A stretch of 6,332 bases of DNA, taken from Acidobacteriota bacterium (lineage in GTDB: Bacteria > Acidobacteriota > Blastocatellia > Pyrinomonadales > Pyrinomonadaceae). The translations under genes and the position numbers were made by a program. Shown here in pieces: positions 1-5,931 of the stretch. The stretch is taken from contig JAFBAJ010000325.1 of NCBI GenBank assembly GCA_019247865.1, positions 1 through 6,332 on the forward strand. The letters run 5' to 3'. Under the pieces are notes generated by a model, which made no database searches, was not told the origin of the DNA, and was given only the letters and a program-made list of their open reading frames with translations. How positions within the stretch are numbered: position 1 is the stretch's first letter; each line of letters opens with the position of its first letter.

Positions 1-459
1 TACGCCGACCGCGATCAGAAATTGAAAGATCAGCTTCTGCCGGCCCGTCAGCCCGAGACTCCGCTGCTTCGCCATCTTCGCGTAGTCATCGAAAAAGCCG
101 ATCGCGCCGAAGAGCGTCATCGCGATCATCACCGTCCAGACGTAAACGCTTGAGAGCCGCGCCCAGAGGAGCGTCGAGATGAGCACCGAACTGATGATCA
201 GCACGCCGCCCATCGTCGGCGTCCCGCGCTTCGCCATGTGCGCCTGCGGGCCTTCCTCGCGGATCTGCTGGCCGACGTTCCAGTTCTTGAGCGCCGTGAT
301 GACCTTGCCGCCGAAGACCAGCGAGATGAGGAGCGAGGTCACGGTCGCATACGCCGTCCGAAACGTGACGTACTGAAAGACATTGAGCGCCTTGACGAGA
401 TACGACTCCCCACCCGACAGACGGTTGTAGAGCAATTCGTAAAAGATGTAGTAGATCAT
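1..459 (-). CDS. mraY: Phospho-N-acetylmuramoyl-pentapeptide-transferase MraY, 3' part cut by window edge
   Basis: MraY is the integral membrane enzyme that transfers phospho-MurNAc-pentapeptide from UDP to undecaprenyl phosphate, giving lipid I on the inner face of the membrane. The window shows the first 153 codons, open to the left edge; the family is usually about 320-370 residues, so more than half is missing. The start is the ATG at 459-457 ([14 protein letters not shown]), the usual position for the family. Visible family motifs are [14 protein letters not shown] (61-74), KRGTPTMGG (78-86), and [12 protein letters not shown] (121-132) with the paired aspartates D124 and D125 of the catalytic site. 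Hydrophobic stretches at about 36-51, 83-99 and 107-123 fit the first membrane helices, and another begins near 143. It follows murF by 96 nt of repeat-rich spacer. No Shine-Dalgarno sequence precedes the start: the 16 nt upstream on the coding strand contain CTCCT rather than a purine run. No frameshift is seen. Identity is essentially certain. Confidence 0.97.
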   Translation of the reverse strand, partial: MIYYIFYELLYNRLSGGESYLVKALNVFQYVTFRTAYATVTSLLISLVFGGKVITALKNWNVGQQIREEGPQAHMAKRGTPTMGGVLIISSVLISTLLWARLSSVYVWTVMIAMTLFGAIGFFDDYAKMAKQRSLGLTGRQKLIFQFLIAVGV

Positions 460-555
460 GCGACTACAGGAGTCAGGAGCCAGAATCCAGGAGCCGGAAG
501 GAAAGACGTTGCCTTTCTTCTGACTTAGGGCTTCTGACTTCTGGATGCTGCCTTT
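460..555. repeat. Spacer made of two opposed arrays of a degenerate heptamer (consensus AGRAGYC)
   Basis: The 96-nt spacer between murF and mraY is largely built of 7-nt units. Reading the plus strand from 468, consecutive units are AGGAGTC, AGGAGCC, AGAATCC, AGGAGCC, GGAAGGA (468-502). Reading the minus strand from 549 down to 515, the units are AGCATCC, AGAAGTC, AGAAGCC, CTAAGTC, AGAAGAA. The two arrays therefore share a consensus and face each other across a 12-nt spacer (503-514). Positions 468-481 and 529-542 are inverted copies matching at 12 of 14 positions, which allows an imperfect stem with a 47-nt loop. In the transcribed strand the two mispairs are A-C. No T-run follows the stem, so it does not look like an intrinsic terminator. 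Intergenic tandem heptamers are known in some bacterial genomes, for example in cyanobacteria; whether this one is dispersed in its host cannot be seen here. Confidence 0.75.
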
Positions 556-2037
556 TCATTCTCTCTCGTCCACGCCGACTAATGGAAAGCGTTCGCGCAG
601 GAGCTTGACGATCTGGTCCGTCTGCACTCCGCGCGAGCCCTTGATTAAAACGAGATCGCCCTCGCGTATCTCATCGAGCAGCGCCGCCGCCGCCTCTTCC
701 GAATCTTCAAAGAAGCGCAGGTCGCTCTCGCTCATCCCGCCCTCGCGCGCGCCCGCGAGCAGTTCCGAAGCCAGCCCGCGCACGCCCCACAAGACATCAA
801 TGCCGCGACGCGCGATCTCCGCGCCCACCTCTCTGTGCATCTCTGCCGCAGACGCGCCCAGCTCCAGCATCTCGCCCGCGACGACGATGCGGCGCGACGC
901 GTGCCCGCCGCCCTCCTGCACAGTCCGGACCATGCTCACGAGCGAGCGCGGGTTCGAGTTGTACGAATCGTCTATCACCTCGAACCCGGCGGCGAAATCC
1001 AGCACCTCGCCGCGCATCTTCGCGGGCGGCACGCTTCGCAGGGCGGACGCGATCTCGTCCGGCCCCAGTGCGAAACATGTTGCGACGGACGCAGCCGCGA
1101 GCGCGTTCATCAAATTATGACGGCCGGGCAAAGGAAGCTCTGCCTGCGTCTTGCCGAGCGGCGTGTGCAGCAGAAAGCGGCTCCGCCCGAAGCGTCCCGT
1201 CTCGATCTCCGTCGCCATCACGTCCGCATAGTTTTCAATCCCGAAGGTCAGCACCGCGCCCGCGTGCTTCGCGCGCATGGCGATGACCAGCTCGTCATCC
1301 GCGTTGAGCACGGCCGTGCCTTTCGGCTTCAAGCCTTCGACCAGCTCGGCCTTCGCCGCCGCGATATTTTCAATCGTCCCCAGGTGCTCCAGATGCACCG
1401 GCGCGACCAGCAGCTCGACGCCGATGTCCGGCGGCGTGATCCGGCAGAGGCGCTCGATCTCGTGCGTCGGAGAGGACATGCCCATCTCCAGGACCGCGAC
1501 ATCGTACTCGTCCGGCGTGTGCCCTTCGCTCACCATCTGCAGCACGGAGAGCGGCAGGCCGAGCCCGTTGTTGTAGTTGCGCTCGCTCTTGAGCACGCGG
1601 CGACCGTTCGTGCTCAGAATGTGCGCCGTCAACTCTTTGGCCGTCGTCTTGCCCGCGCTCCCTGTGATCGCCACGACGGGACGCGCCCACGCTTCATAAA
1701 CTTTGTGCGCCAGCGTTTGCAGCGCGACGATGCCGTCCTCCACCAGCAGCAGCCGGTCGCGGAAATCCGCGAGCGCTTCATCATCCACACGCGAGGCGTG
1801 GGCGACGGCCGCGAGAGCCCCGTGTTCAAAAGCCTGCGGGATGAACTCGTGCGCGTCCGCAAAGGTTCCGTTAAAGCCTGCGCGCGCGTAATCTTCCGGC
1901 GACATCGCGAAGGAGAGCTCGCCCGAACGCGTCGCGCGCGAGTCGATGGCAAAGCCCTTGATCTCAGTTCCCAGCAACGCTTCGGCGAGCCCGCTCGCCG
2001 AAGCATTCATTAAACCTGCCGCCTCTCTTACATTCAC
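556..2037 (-). CDS. murF: UDP-N-acetylmuramoyl-tripeptide--D-alanyl-D-alanine ligase MurF
   Basis: MurF is the cytoplasmic ATP-dependent ligase that adds D-Ala-D-Ala to UDP-MurNAc-tripeptide, the last cytosolic step of peptidoglycan precursor synthesis. The 493-residue product is near the usual length (about 450-480). The N-terminal substrate-binding domain includes GFAIDSRATRSGELSFAM (28-45). The central ATPase domain has the P-loop GSAGKTT (126-132), NYNNGLGLP (154-162), EMGM (184-187), HLEHLGTIENIAAAKAEL (215-232; K229 lies where Mur ligases carry the carbamylated lysine) and NADD (245-248). GRHNLMNALAA (305-315) leads into the C-terminal domain with DDSYNSNP (356-363) and KGSRG (466-470). 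The start is a GTG at 2037-2035, preceded at 10 nt by GGAAGAGG; an in-frame ATG at 2010 would remove the first nine residues. The GTG overlaps the TGA of a possible upstream ORF (GTGA). Residues 206-210 read GVELL where relatives usually have an Asn-containing segment. No murE lies in front of it. Confidence 0.97.
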   Translation of the reverse strand: MNVREAAGLMNASASGLAEALLGTEIKGFAIDSRATRSGELSFAMSPEDYARAGFNGTFADAHEFIPQAFEHGALAAVAHASRVDDEALADFRDRLLLVEDGIVALQTLAHKVYEAWARPVVAITGSAGKTTAKELTAHILSTNGRRVLKSERNYNNGLGLPLSVLQMVSEGHTPDEYDVAVLEMGMSSPTHEIERLCRITPPDIGVELLVAPVHLEHLGTIENIAAAKAELVEGLKPKGTAVLNADDELVIAMRAKHAGAVLTFGIENYADVMATEIETGRFGRSRFLLHTPLGKTQAELPLPGRHNLMNALAAASVATCFALGPDEIASALRSVPPAKMRGEVLDFAAGFEVIDDSYNSNPRSLVSMVRTVQEGGGHASRRIVVAGEMLELGASAAEMHREVGAEIARRGIDVLWGVRGLASELLAGAREGGMSESDLRFFEDSEEAAAALLDEIREGDLVLIKGSRGVQTDQIVKLLRERFPLVGVDERE

Positions 2038-2055
2038 GCCGCGTCAGCCTCTTCC
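2034..2055 (-). promoter_or_regulatory. murF translation start: Shine-Dalgarno plus GTGA stop-start overlap
   Basis: On the minus strand GGAAGAGG (2055-2048) lies 10 nt before the GTG start of murF at 2037-2035. The same GTG shares two bases with a TGA at 2036-2034 that closes the small upstream reading frame, the 4-nt stop-start arrangement typical of translationally coupled genes. The purine run would be the 3' end of that frame. This supports the GTG as the murF start and gives some support to the small ORF, although a chance TGA in this frame cannot be excluded. Confidence 0.5.
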
Positions 2056-2243
2056 CTGACCTCGAATCTTGCGCGCGTGGGAGCGCGGCGGTCAATCTCG
2101 GAGGCGAGCGTGTTGGAATCTCTGTTCGCCGCTTGTTCGAGGTCGCCCGTGCGGCCCAACATCCTGCGGCCGGCGCGCGTGCGTCGCACACGCCTGCGGC
2201 ACGCACTGACGGCGCGATGCACCTCGTGATTCGAGGGATTCAT
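2034..2243 (-). CDS. Possible small arginine-rich protein between ftsI and murF, function unknown
   Basis: I do not recognise this product. The frame is open from an ATG at 2279 (81 codons), but the internal ATG at 2243 (MNPSNHEVHR, 69 codons) has a better ribosome binding site: AGAAGAGAG ends 5 nt upstream, while the first ATG has only an adjacent GAG. The protein is very rich in arginine in its first half (ACRRRVRRTRAGRR), contains no lysine in the 69-codon form, and ends in a mixed acidic and basic tail (FEVREEADAA). It has no evident membrane segment, signal peptide or known motif. For it: compact placement 47 nt (or 11 nt from the long start) after ftsI, a GTGA overlap with murF, and mostly G or C at third positions. 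Against it: the short length, the high GC that makes chance frames common, and the biased composition. It sits where murE normally lies but shows no Mur ligase motif. It may be a lineage-specific gene or non-coding. Confidence 0.35.
   Translation of the reverse strand: MNPSNHEVHRAVSACRRRVRRTRAGRRMLGRTGDLEQAANRDSNTLASEIDRRAPTRARFEVREEADAA
2179..2206. repeat. Small inverted repeat in the ftsI-murF interval
   Basis: GTGCGT (2179-2184) and ACGCAC (2201-2206) form a perfect 6-bp inverted repeat, and the 16-nt loop holds GCCTGCGGC (2192-2200), which can close a further 3-bp stem. No T-run follows on either strand, so it is not a convincing terminator. In DNA this GC-rich it may be chance. It lies inside the possible small ORF. 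Confidence 0.25.
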
Positions 2244-2290
2244 CTGTGCTCTCTTCTGTCGGGACATGGCTGTTTTCATCTCAAAGTCGT

Positions 2291-4366
2291 TTACTCGCTG
2301 CGTCCGAACTGAACCTGCACGAGCTGTCCTGTATCAAGCTCAGAGCCTGCGGCCGGGCTCTGTTTGAGGGCGCGGCCTTCGCCATGAGCTTCGAGCTGCA
2401 AACCGAGCTGCGCGCAGATGCGCGCCGCGTCTCGCACGCTGCGCCCGCGCAGGTCGGGCATCAGGACTGCGCGATTAGAAGCCAAAGCATAGACGACCTC
2501 GCCGCCCGATTTTTCATTCGCCCTCGCCACGCGCGGGAGCGTCGCCTGGCACTCTTCGTTGAGGCGCGCCATCTCGGCCCGCGCGCGCTCGGCTGCTTCC
2601 GTCGAGCCGTTGTCCTGTGCGACCAGAGCGGGCGCAGGCCCATCTTTCATCAACGTATCGGGCGTGACGTTGAGCCCGGGCAGAATCTGTTCGGCGATCT
2701 CGCGAAAGACAGGCGCGGCGACATCGCCGCCGTGATAGGCTCCGGCCGGCTCGTCTATCACGACGATGATGACGACCGCAGGATTCTCGACCGGCGCGAA
2801 GCCGACGAACGAGCCGATGAACTTCGAGGCCGAGTAGGTCTTCGTCTTAGGGTCGATCTTCTGCGCGGTGCCGGTCTTGCCCGCCGCCGTGTAACCGTCG
2901 AGCTGCGCCTTCTTCGCAGTCCCGTTGAGCGTCACGCCTTCCAGCATGTGACGCAGCGCCGAGGCCGTCTCCGGGCTCACGACGCGCCGCTCTTCCGGCT
3001 GCGCCTGATAGACGCTTGAGCCGTCGGCCGCGCGTATCTCGCGGACGATGTGCGGAGCGATGCGGACGCCCGCGTTCGCCAGCGCGCCGAAGGCCGCGGC
3101 CATCTGTAAAGGCGTCACGCCGACCTCCTGCCCCATCGCCAGGGAGCCCATCGAAGAGGGCTGCCAGCGCGCGACCGGGCGCAGGATTCCGGCCGTCTCG
3201 CCCGGCAGCTCGATGCCCGTCCGCGAACCGAAGCCGTAACGCTTCATGTAGTCGTACATGCGCTCGTCGCCGACACGCAGGCCGAGCTTGATCGCTGCGA
3301 CGTTGCTCGACTTTGCGAGCGCATCCGTCAGCGTCAGCGAGCCGAACGGATGGTGGTCGTGCACCAGTCGCCCGGCCACCATGATCGAGCCCATCTGACA
3401 ATCAATGTGGTCATCCGGTTTAGCTAAGCCCTCTTCGATGGCGGCCGAGTAGGCGACGATCTTGAAGGTCGAGCCGGGCTCGTAGATATTCTGCAAGCCT
3501 TGGTTGATGCGAGCCTGCGCGCCCGACGCGCCCGCGTTGTTCGGGTCGAAGGTCGGTGCATTGGCGAGCGCCAGAATCTCGCCCGTGTGCGGGTCGAGCA
3601 CGATAGCCGTGCCGGACTTCGCACCCGTGCGTTCGACCGCCGCCGCGAGCGATTGCTCGGCGCGATACTGCACCATCTGATCGATTGTCAGGACGACAGA
3701 TTGCCCTATGGACGGCTGCTCGATGACGCTCTCATAAGGATGCTGGTGCGCGTCCGTCTCGATAAATATCTTTCCGGCCTCGCCGCGTATCTGCTTATCG
3801 TGAAACTGCTCGATGCCGGCGAGTCCCACTTCGTCCAGGCCGACGAAGCCGAGGACGTGCGCGGCCAGCGAGCCGTTCGGATAAAAACGCTTAGGCTCTT
3901 TGCGCATGTGCACGCCGTCGAGCTTGAGTGCGGCGATCTCCTGCGCGCGATCCTCATCCAGACGGCGCGCGAGCCAGATAAACTTTTTGTCGCCCTGCTG
4001 CGCGGACGCGAAACGCGCGGCGAGCTCTTTCGCTTCCACGCCGACGAGCGGAGCCAGACGCCGCGCGGTCGCTTCCGTATCCTTGATCTCATACGGCACG
4101 GCGAAGCAGGATTCCGTCTCGACGCTGCGCGCCAGCTCGCGCCCCTCGCGGTCGAGCAGCAGGCCACGGATGGGGCTGATCTCGATCGTGTCCTCGTGCT
4201 GCTGCTGCGCGTACCGCTGCATCCGTTCGTGCTGCACGATCTGTAGGTAGACGAGGCGCGCAGCGATGCCGACCATCCAGACGATGAGCACACAGACGAT
4301 GAGCAGCGTGCGGCGACGCGAGGTGTCAGGACGTATTTTCGATGCGGAGATAGGGCGTGCGCGCAT
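2291..4366 (-). CDS. ftsI: Division-specific peptidoglycan D,D-transpeptidase (PBP2/PBP3 class) with C-terminal PASTA domain
   Basis: This class B penicillin-binding protein crosslinks septal peptidoglycan in the periplasm and works with FtsW, FtsL and their partners. The 691 residues begin with a basic cytoplasmic tail (1-19) and one membrane anchor (about 20-44). The pedestal/dimerisation domain starts with RGLLLDREGRELA (67-79) and includes GLAGIEQFHDKQIRGEAG (181-198). The transpeptidase domain (about 240-560) carries all three active-site motifs: STFK with nucleophile S299 and K302, SSN (353-355) and KTGT (497-500). A charged, Ala-rich linker (about 565-632) leads to one PASTA domain (about 633-688: VLMPDLRGRSVRDAARICAQLGL and KQSPAAGSELDTGQLVQVQF in two halves). 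A C-terminal PASTA makes it resemble SpoVD or PBP2x more than the shorter E. coli FtsI. The ATG at 4366 has GAGGA 3 nt upstream, a little close but usable. It follows ftsL after 152 nt. The gene that normally follows, murE, is missing. Confidence 0.96.
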   Translation of the reverse strand: MRARPISASKIRPDTSRRRTLLIVCVLIVWMVGIAARLVYLQIVQHERMQRYAQQQHEDTIEISPIRGLLLDREGRELARSVETESCFAVPYEIKDTEATARRLAPLVGVEAKELAARFASAQQGDKKFIWLARRLDEDRAQEIAALKLDGVHMRKEPKRFYPNGSLAAHVLGFVGLDEVGLAGIEQFHDKQIRGEAGKIFIETDAHQHPYESVIEQPSIGQSVVLTIDQMVQYRAEQSLAAAVERTGAKSGTAIVLDPHTGEILALANAPTFDPNNAGASGAQARINQGLQNIYEPGSTFKIVAYSAAIEEGLAKPDDHIDCQMGSIMVAGRLVHDHHPFGSLTLTDALAKSSNVAAIKLGLRVGDERMYDYMKRYGFGSRTGIELPGETAGILRPVARWQPSSMGSLAMGQEVGVTPLQMAAAFGALANAGVRIAPHIVREIRAADGSSVYQAQPEERRVVSPETASALRHMLEGVTLNGTAKKAQLDGYTAAGKTGTAQKIDPKTKTYSASKFIGSFVGFAPVENPAVVIIVVIDEPAGAYHGGDVAAPVFREIAEQILPGLNVTPDTLMKDGPAPALVAQDNGSTEAAERARAEMARLNEECQATLPRVARANEKSGGEVVYALASNRAVLMPDLRGRSVRDAARICAQLGLQLEAHGEGRALKQSPAAGSELDTGQLVQVQFGRSE

Positions 4367-4518
4367 GAATCCTCGGCTCGTTCCTCTCAGGAATCACACG
4401 CGGATTTGACCGGGCGGCTGGCCCGCCGCGCATGAAAGGGATGCTCAAAAAGATTTTCTCTCAGGCGTCGCCGTTGATTCAGGGGAGAAGCGACCCGAAC
4501 TTCGTCTGTCCACCGCCG
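4367..4518. other. 152-nt spacer between ftsL and ftsI, no gene seen
   Basis: This is long for the inside of a dcw cluster whose rsmH-ftsL spacing is 5 nt. On the minus strand it contains a short GC hairpin, GGCGG and CCGCC around a 5-nt loop (within about 4414-4430), with no T-run after it, and ends in the ftsI ribosome binding site. CTCTCAGG occurs twice on the plus strand (4384-4391 and 4458-4465). A 35-codon frame from an ATG at 4433 runs into ftsI out of frame and has no support. I find no convincing -35/-10 pair, though an internal promoter cannot be excluded by eye. Confidence 0.5.
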
Positions 4519-4908
4519 TTAACGATTGAGCGCAGCCGACGGAGCAGCCATCGCCGCGGCAGTCGGCGGCAGGCTTCCGGGCACGGTGCCGGCGCGTCCG
4601 ACCTGACCGGGCGAGACCGGTTGCAGGCCGAGCTTGCGCGCTTCGCCTTCGAGCCGCGCGGGCGCAGACGCTTCTTCGCGCTCCAGCAGGAGCCGACGCT
4701 GCTCTTCGACGAGGCGCTCGCGCTCGCGCCGCAGTTGCTCGCTCTGATACCCGTAACGCACGGCCGCGAAATGCTGTCCCGCCGCGAAGACGAAGCCGCC
4801 AGCCAACAGGAGCCCCGAAAAGAGCAGCAGCGCGAGACGCGACAGCGCGCGCCGGTCGCGCTCGCGGTGGATGGTGAAGTTTGGCTGGTTCAGCGGCAGT
4901 CTCTTCAT
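4519..4908 (-). CDS. ftsL: Cell division protein FtsL (short bitopic coiled-coil protein)
   Basis: FtsL is a small single-pass divisome protein that pairs through its coiled coil with FtsB/DivIC and helps activate septal synthesis by FtsW-FtsI. Sequence identity is low across the family, so the call rests on architecture and position. The 129-residue product has a short basic cytoplasmic tail (1-22), one membrane helix (about 24-43, LALLLFSGLLLAGGFVFAA), a charged heptad-like coiled coil (about 52-82, rich in E, R, L and Q), and the segment ARKLGLQPVSPGQV (90-103), which matches the ARxLGLxPPxPGQV-type motif common at the end of FtsL and DivIC domains. The last 25 residues are a low-complexity Ala/Pro tail. 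The ATG at 4908 is 5 nt after the rsmH stop, with GAG inside AGAGTTAG as a weak ribosome binding site overlapping that stop, so translational coupling to rsmH is likely. The position between rsmH and ftsI is the standard ftsL slot. Confidence 0.87.
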   Translation of the reverse strand: MKRLPLNQPNFTIHRERDRRALSRLALLLFSGLLLAGGFVFAAGQHFAAVRYGYQSEQLRRERERLVEEQRRLLLEREEASAPARLEGEARKLGLQPVSPGQVGRAGTVPGSLPPTAAAMAAPSAALNR

Positions 4909-4913
4909 AACGT

Positions 4914-5885
4914 CTAACTCTGAAAGCTCAATTTTCGAGCGGCGCGCAGCTTCGCGCTTCGCGCGCGCGGGTTCTCATCTGTCTCCGACTCGCCGGGCGA
5001 GATCGGACGGCGCGTCAATATCTCTATCGCCTTCCGCGCCCCGCAGGAGCAGACCGGAACGCGCGGCGGACATTCGCAGCGCCCGGACAGACGACGCAAG
5101 GTCTGTTTGACGATGCGGTCTTCGAGCGAATGAAAGCTGATGACCGCGAGTCGTCCGTCCTCCTGTAAAAGATCGATCGCCGTTTCAAGAAATACACTCA
5201 AGCCTTCCAGCTCGCGGTTGACGGCGATGCGCAGCGCCTGAAAGGTGCGCGTCGCCGGATGAATCCTCTCGCCTTTGCGATGACCGACGGCGCGTGCGAC
5301 CATCTCCGCCAGTTCGAGTGTGCGCGTGACTGGCTCGCCGCGCTCGCGTCTTTCGACGATCCATCGCGCGATGCGTCGCGACCGGCGCTCCTCGCCGTAT
5401 TCAAAGATGATGCGCGCGATCTCTTCCTCCGGCAGAGTGGCGAGCAGGTCTGCCGCCGTCTCCTCATCGCCTTCGGCATCCATCCGCATGTCGAGCGGCG
5501 CGTCCTGCCGGAAACTAAAACCTCTTTCTGCCGCATCGAGCTGTAAAGAGGAGAGGCCGAGGTCTGCCAGCACGCCGCTCACAGCCGTCTCGCCCGCCTC
5601 TTCGACGTGGCGCGCGATGTCGCGGAAGTTTCCGTGCACCGCGCGAAAGCGCTCGCCGAAACGGGACAGGCGACGGCGACTCCATTCCAGCGCCGTGCGG
5701 TCCCGGTCGATCCCGATCACCCGCGTCTCCGGCGAAGCTTCGAGCATCGCTTCGCTGTGTCCGCCAAAGCCGAGCGTGCAGTCCACGTAGAGCCCGCCGC
5801 GCTCAGGCTGTAAACAGTCGAGCGTCTCCAGCAGCAGCACGGGGCGATGGGGCACGCCGCTCATGCCCCCCATGAGCGTTGCCAT
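4914..5885 (-). CDS. rsmH: 16S rRNA (cytosine(1402)-N(4))-methyltransferase RsmH (MraW)
   Basis: RsmH uses S-adenosylmethionine to methylate N4 of C1402 in the decoding centre of 16S rRNA; it is a near-universal dcw gene although its role is ribosomal. Residues are numbered here from the upstream GTG at 5891, the longest possible form (325 aa). [12 protein letters not shown] (13-24) opens the domain. SAM-binding motifs are [15 protein letters not shown] (36-50), GIDRD (60-64) and [14 protein letters not shown] (106-119), followed by RGFSF (123-127) and LDMRMD (133-138). [13 protein letters not shown] (163-175) and [18 protein letters not shown] (211-228) are family hallmarks, and [12 protein letters not shown] (251-262) completes the fold. 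The tail has a four-cysteine segment CECPP...CSC (272-283) and [15 protein letters not shown] (307-321), both common in the family. The ATG at 5885 (third codon) is preferred because GGGG (5897-5894) lies 8 nt upstream. GTG at 5891 or 5888 and ATG at 5873 or 5864 remain possible. The gene lies 46 nt after mraZ and 5 nt before ftsL. Confidence 0.97.
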   Translation of the reverse strand: MATLMGGMSGVPHRPVLLLETLDCLQPERGGLYVDCTLGFGGHSEAMLEASPETRVIGIDRDRTALEWSRRRLSRFGERFRAVHGNFRDIARHVEEAGETAVSGVLADLGLSSLQLDAAERGFSFRQDAPLDMRMDAEGDEETAADLLATLPEEEIARIIFEYGEERRSRRIARWIVERRERGEPVTRTLELAEMVARAVGHRKGERIHPATRTFQALRIAVNRELEGLSVFLETAIDLLQEDGRLAVISFHSLEDRIVKQTLRRLSGRCECPPRVPVCSCGARKAIEILTRRPISPGESETDENPRARSAKLRAARKLSFQS

Positions 5886-5897
5886 CACCACCGCCCC
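5885..5897 (-). promoter_or_regulatory. Probable rsmH ribosome binding site and start choice
   Basis: On the minus strand GGGG (5897-5894) stands 8 nt before the ATG at 5885 and only 2 nt before the GTG at 5891, so spacing favours the ATG. Another G-run (5871-5866) sits 1 nt before the ATG at 5864, too close to serve it. The conserved PHRPVLL block begins well downstream of all candidates, so conservation does not settle the start. Confidence 0.4.
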
Positions 5898-5931
5898 GTG
5901 ATCTCAAAGAACTCGTCACACATCACTGCAC

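Noticed and set aside
468..542. Intrinsic terminator or CRISPR array at the murF-mraY repeat
   Set aside because: No T-run follows the imperfect stem, and 7-nt units without spacers do not fit a CRISPR. Termination here would also cut off mraY in the same operon.
835..2013. 392-codon plus-strand ORF opposite murF
   Set aside because: It lies wholly antisense to a murF with all family motifs; its product is arginine/histidine-rich with no recognisable domain, as expected of a GC-rich shadow frame.
2034..2290. Remnant of murE
   Set aside because: The end FEVREEADAA vaguely recalls a DDRE-like MurE C-terminus, but about ten residues are too few, and no frame contains GKGHE, a P-loop or other Mur motif.
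2246..3019. 257-codon plus-strand ORF opposite the 3' half of ftsI
   Set aside because: It is antisense to the transpeptidase KTG region and PASTA domain, which are clearly coding on the minus strand; composition is shadow-like.
3500..4246. 248-codon plus-strand ORF opposite the 5' half of ftsI
   Set aside because: Antisense to conserved FtsI sequence, Arg/Leu-rich, no motif recognised.
4325..4433. Small minus-strand ORF (MRGGPAARSN...) in the ftsL-ftsI spacer
   Set aside because: It overlaps the ftsI start out of frame, has no clear ribosome binding site and no recognisable product.
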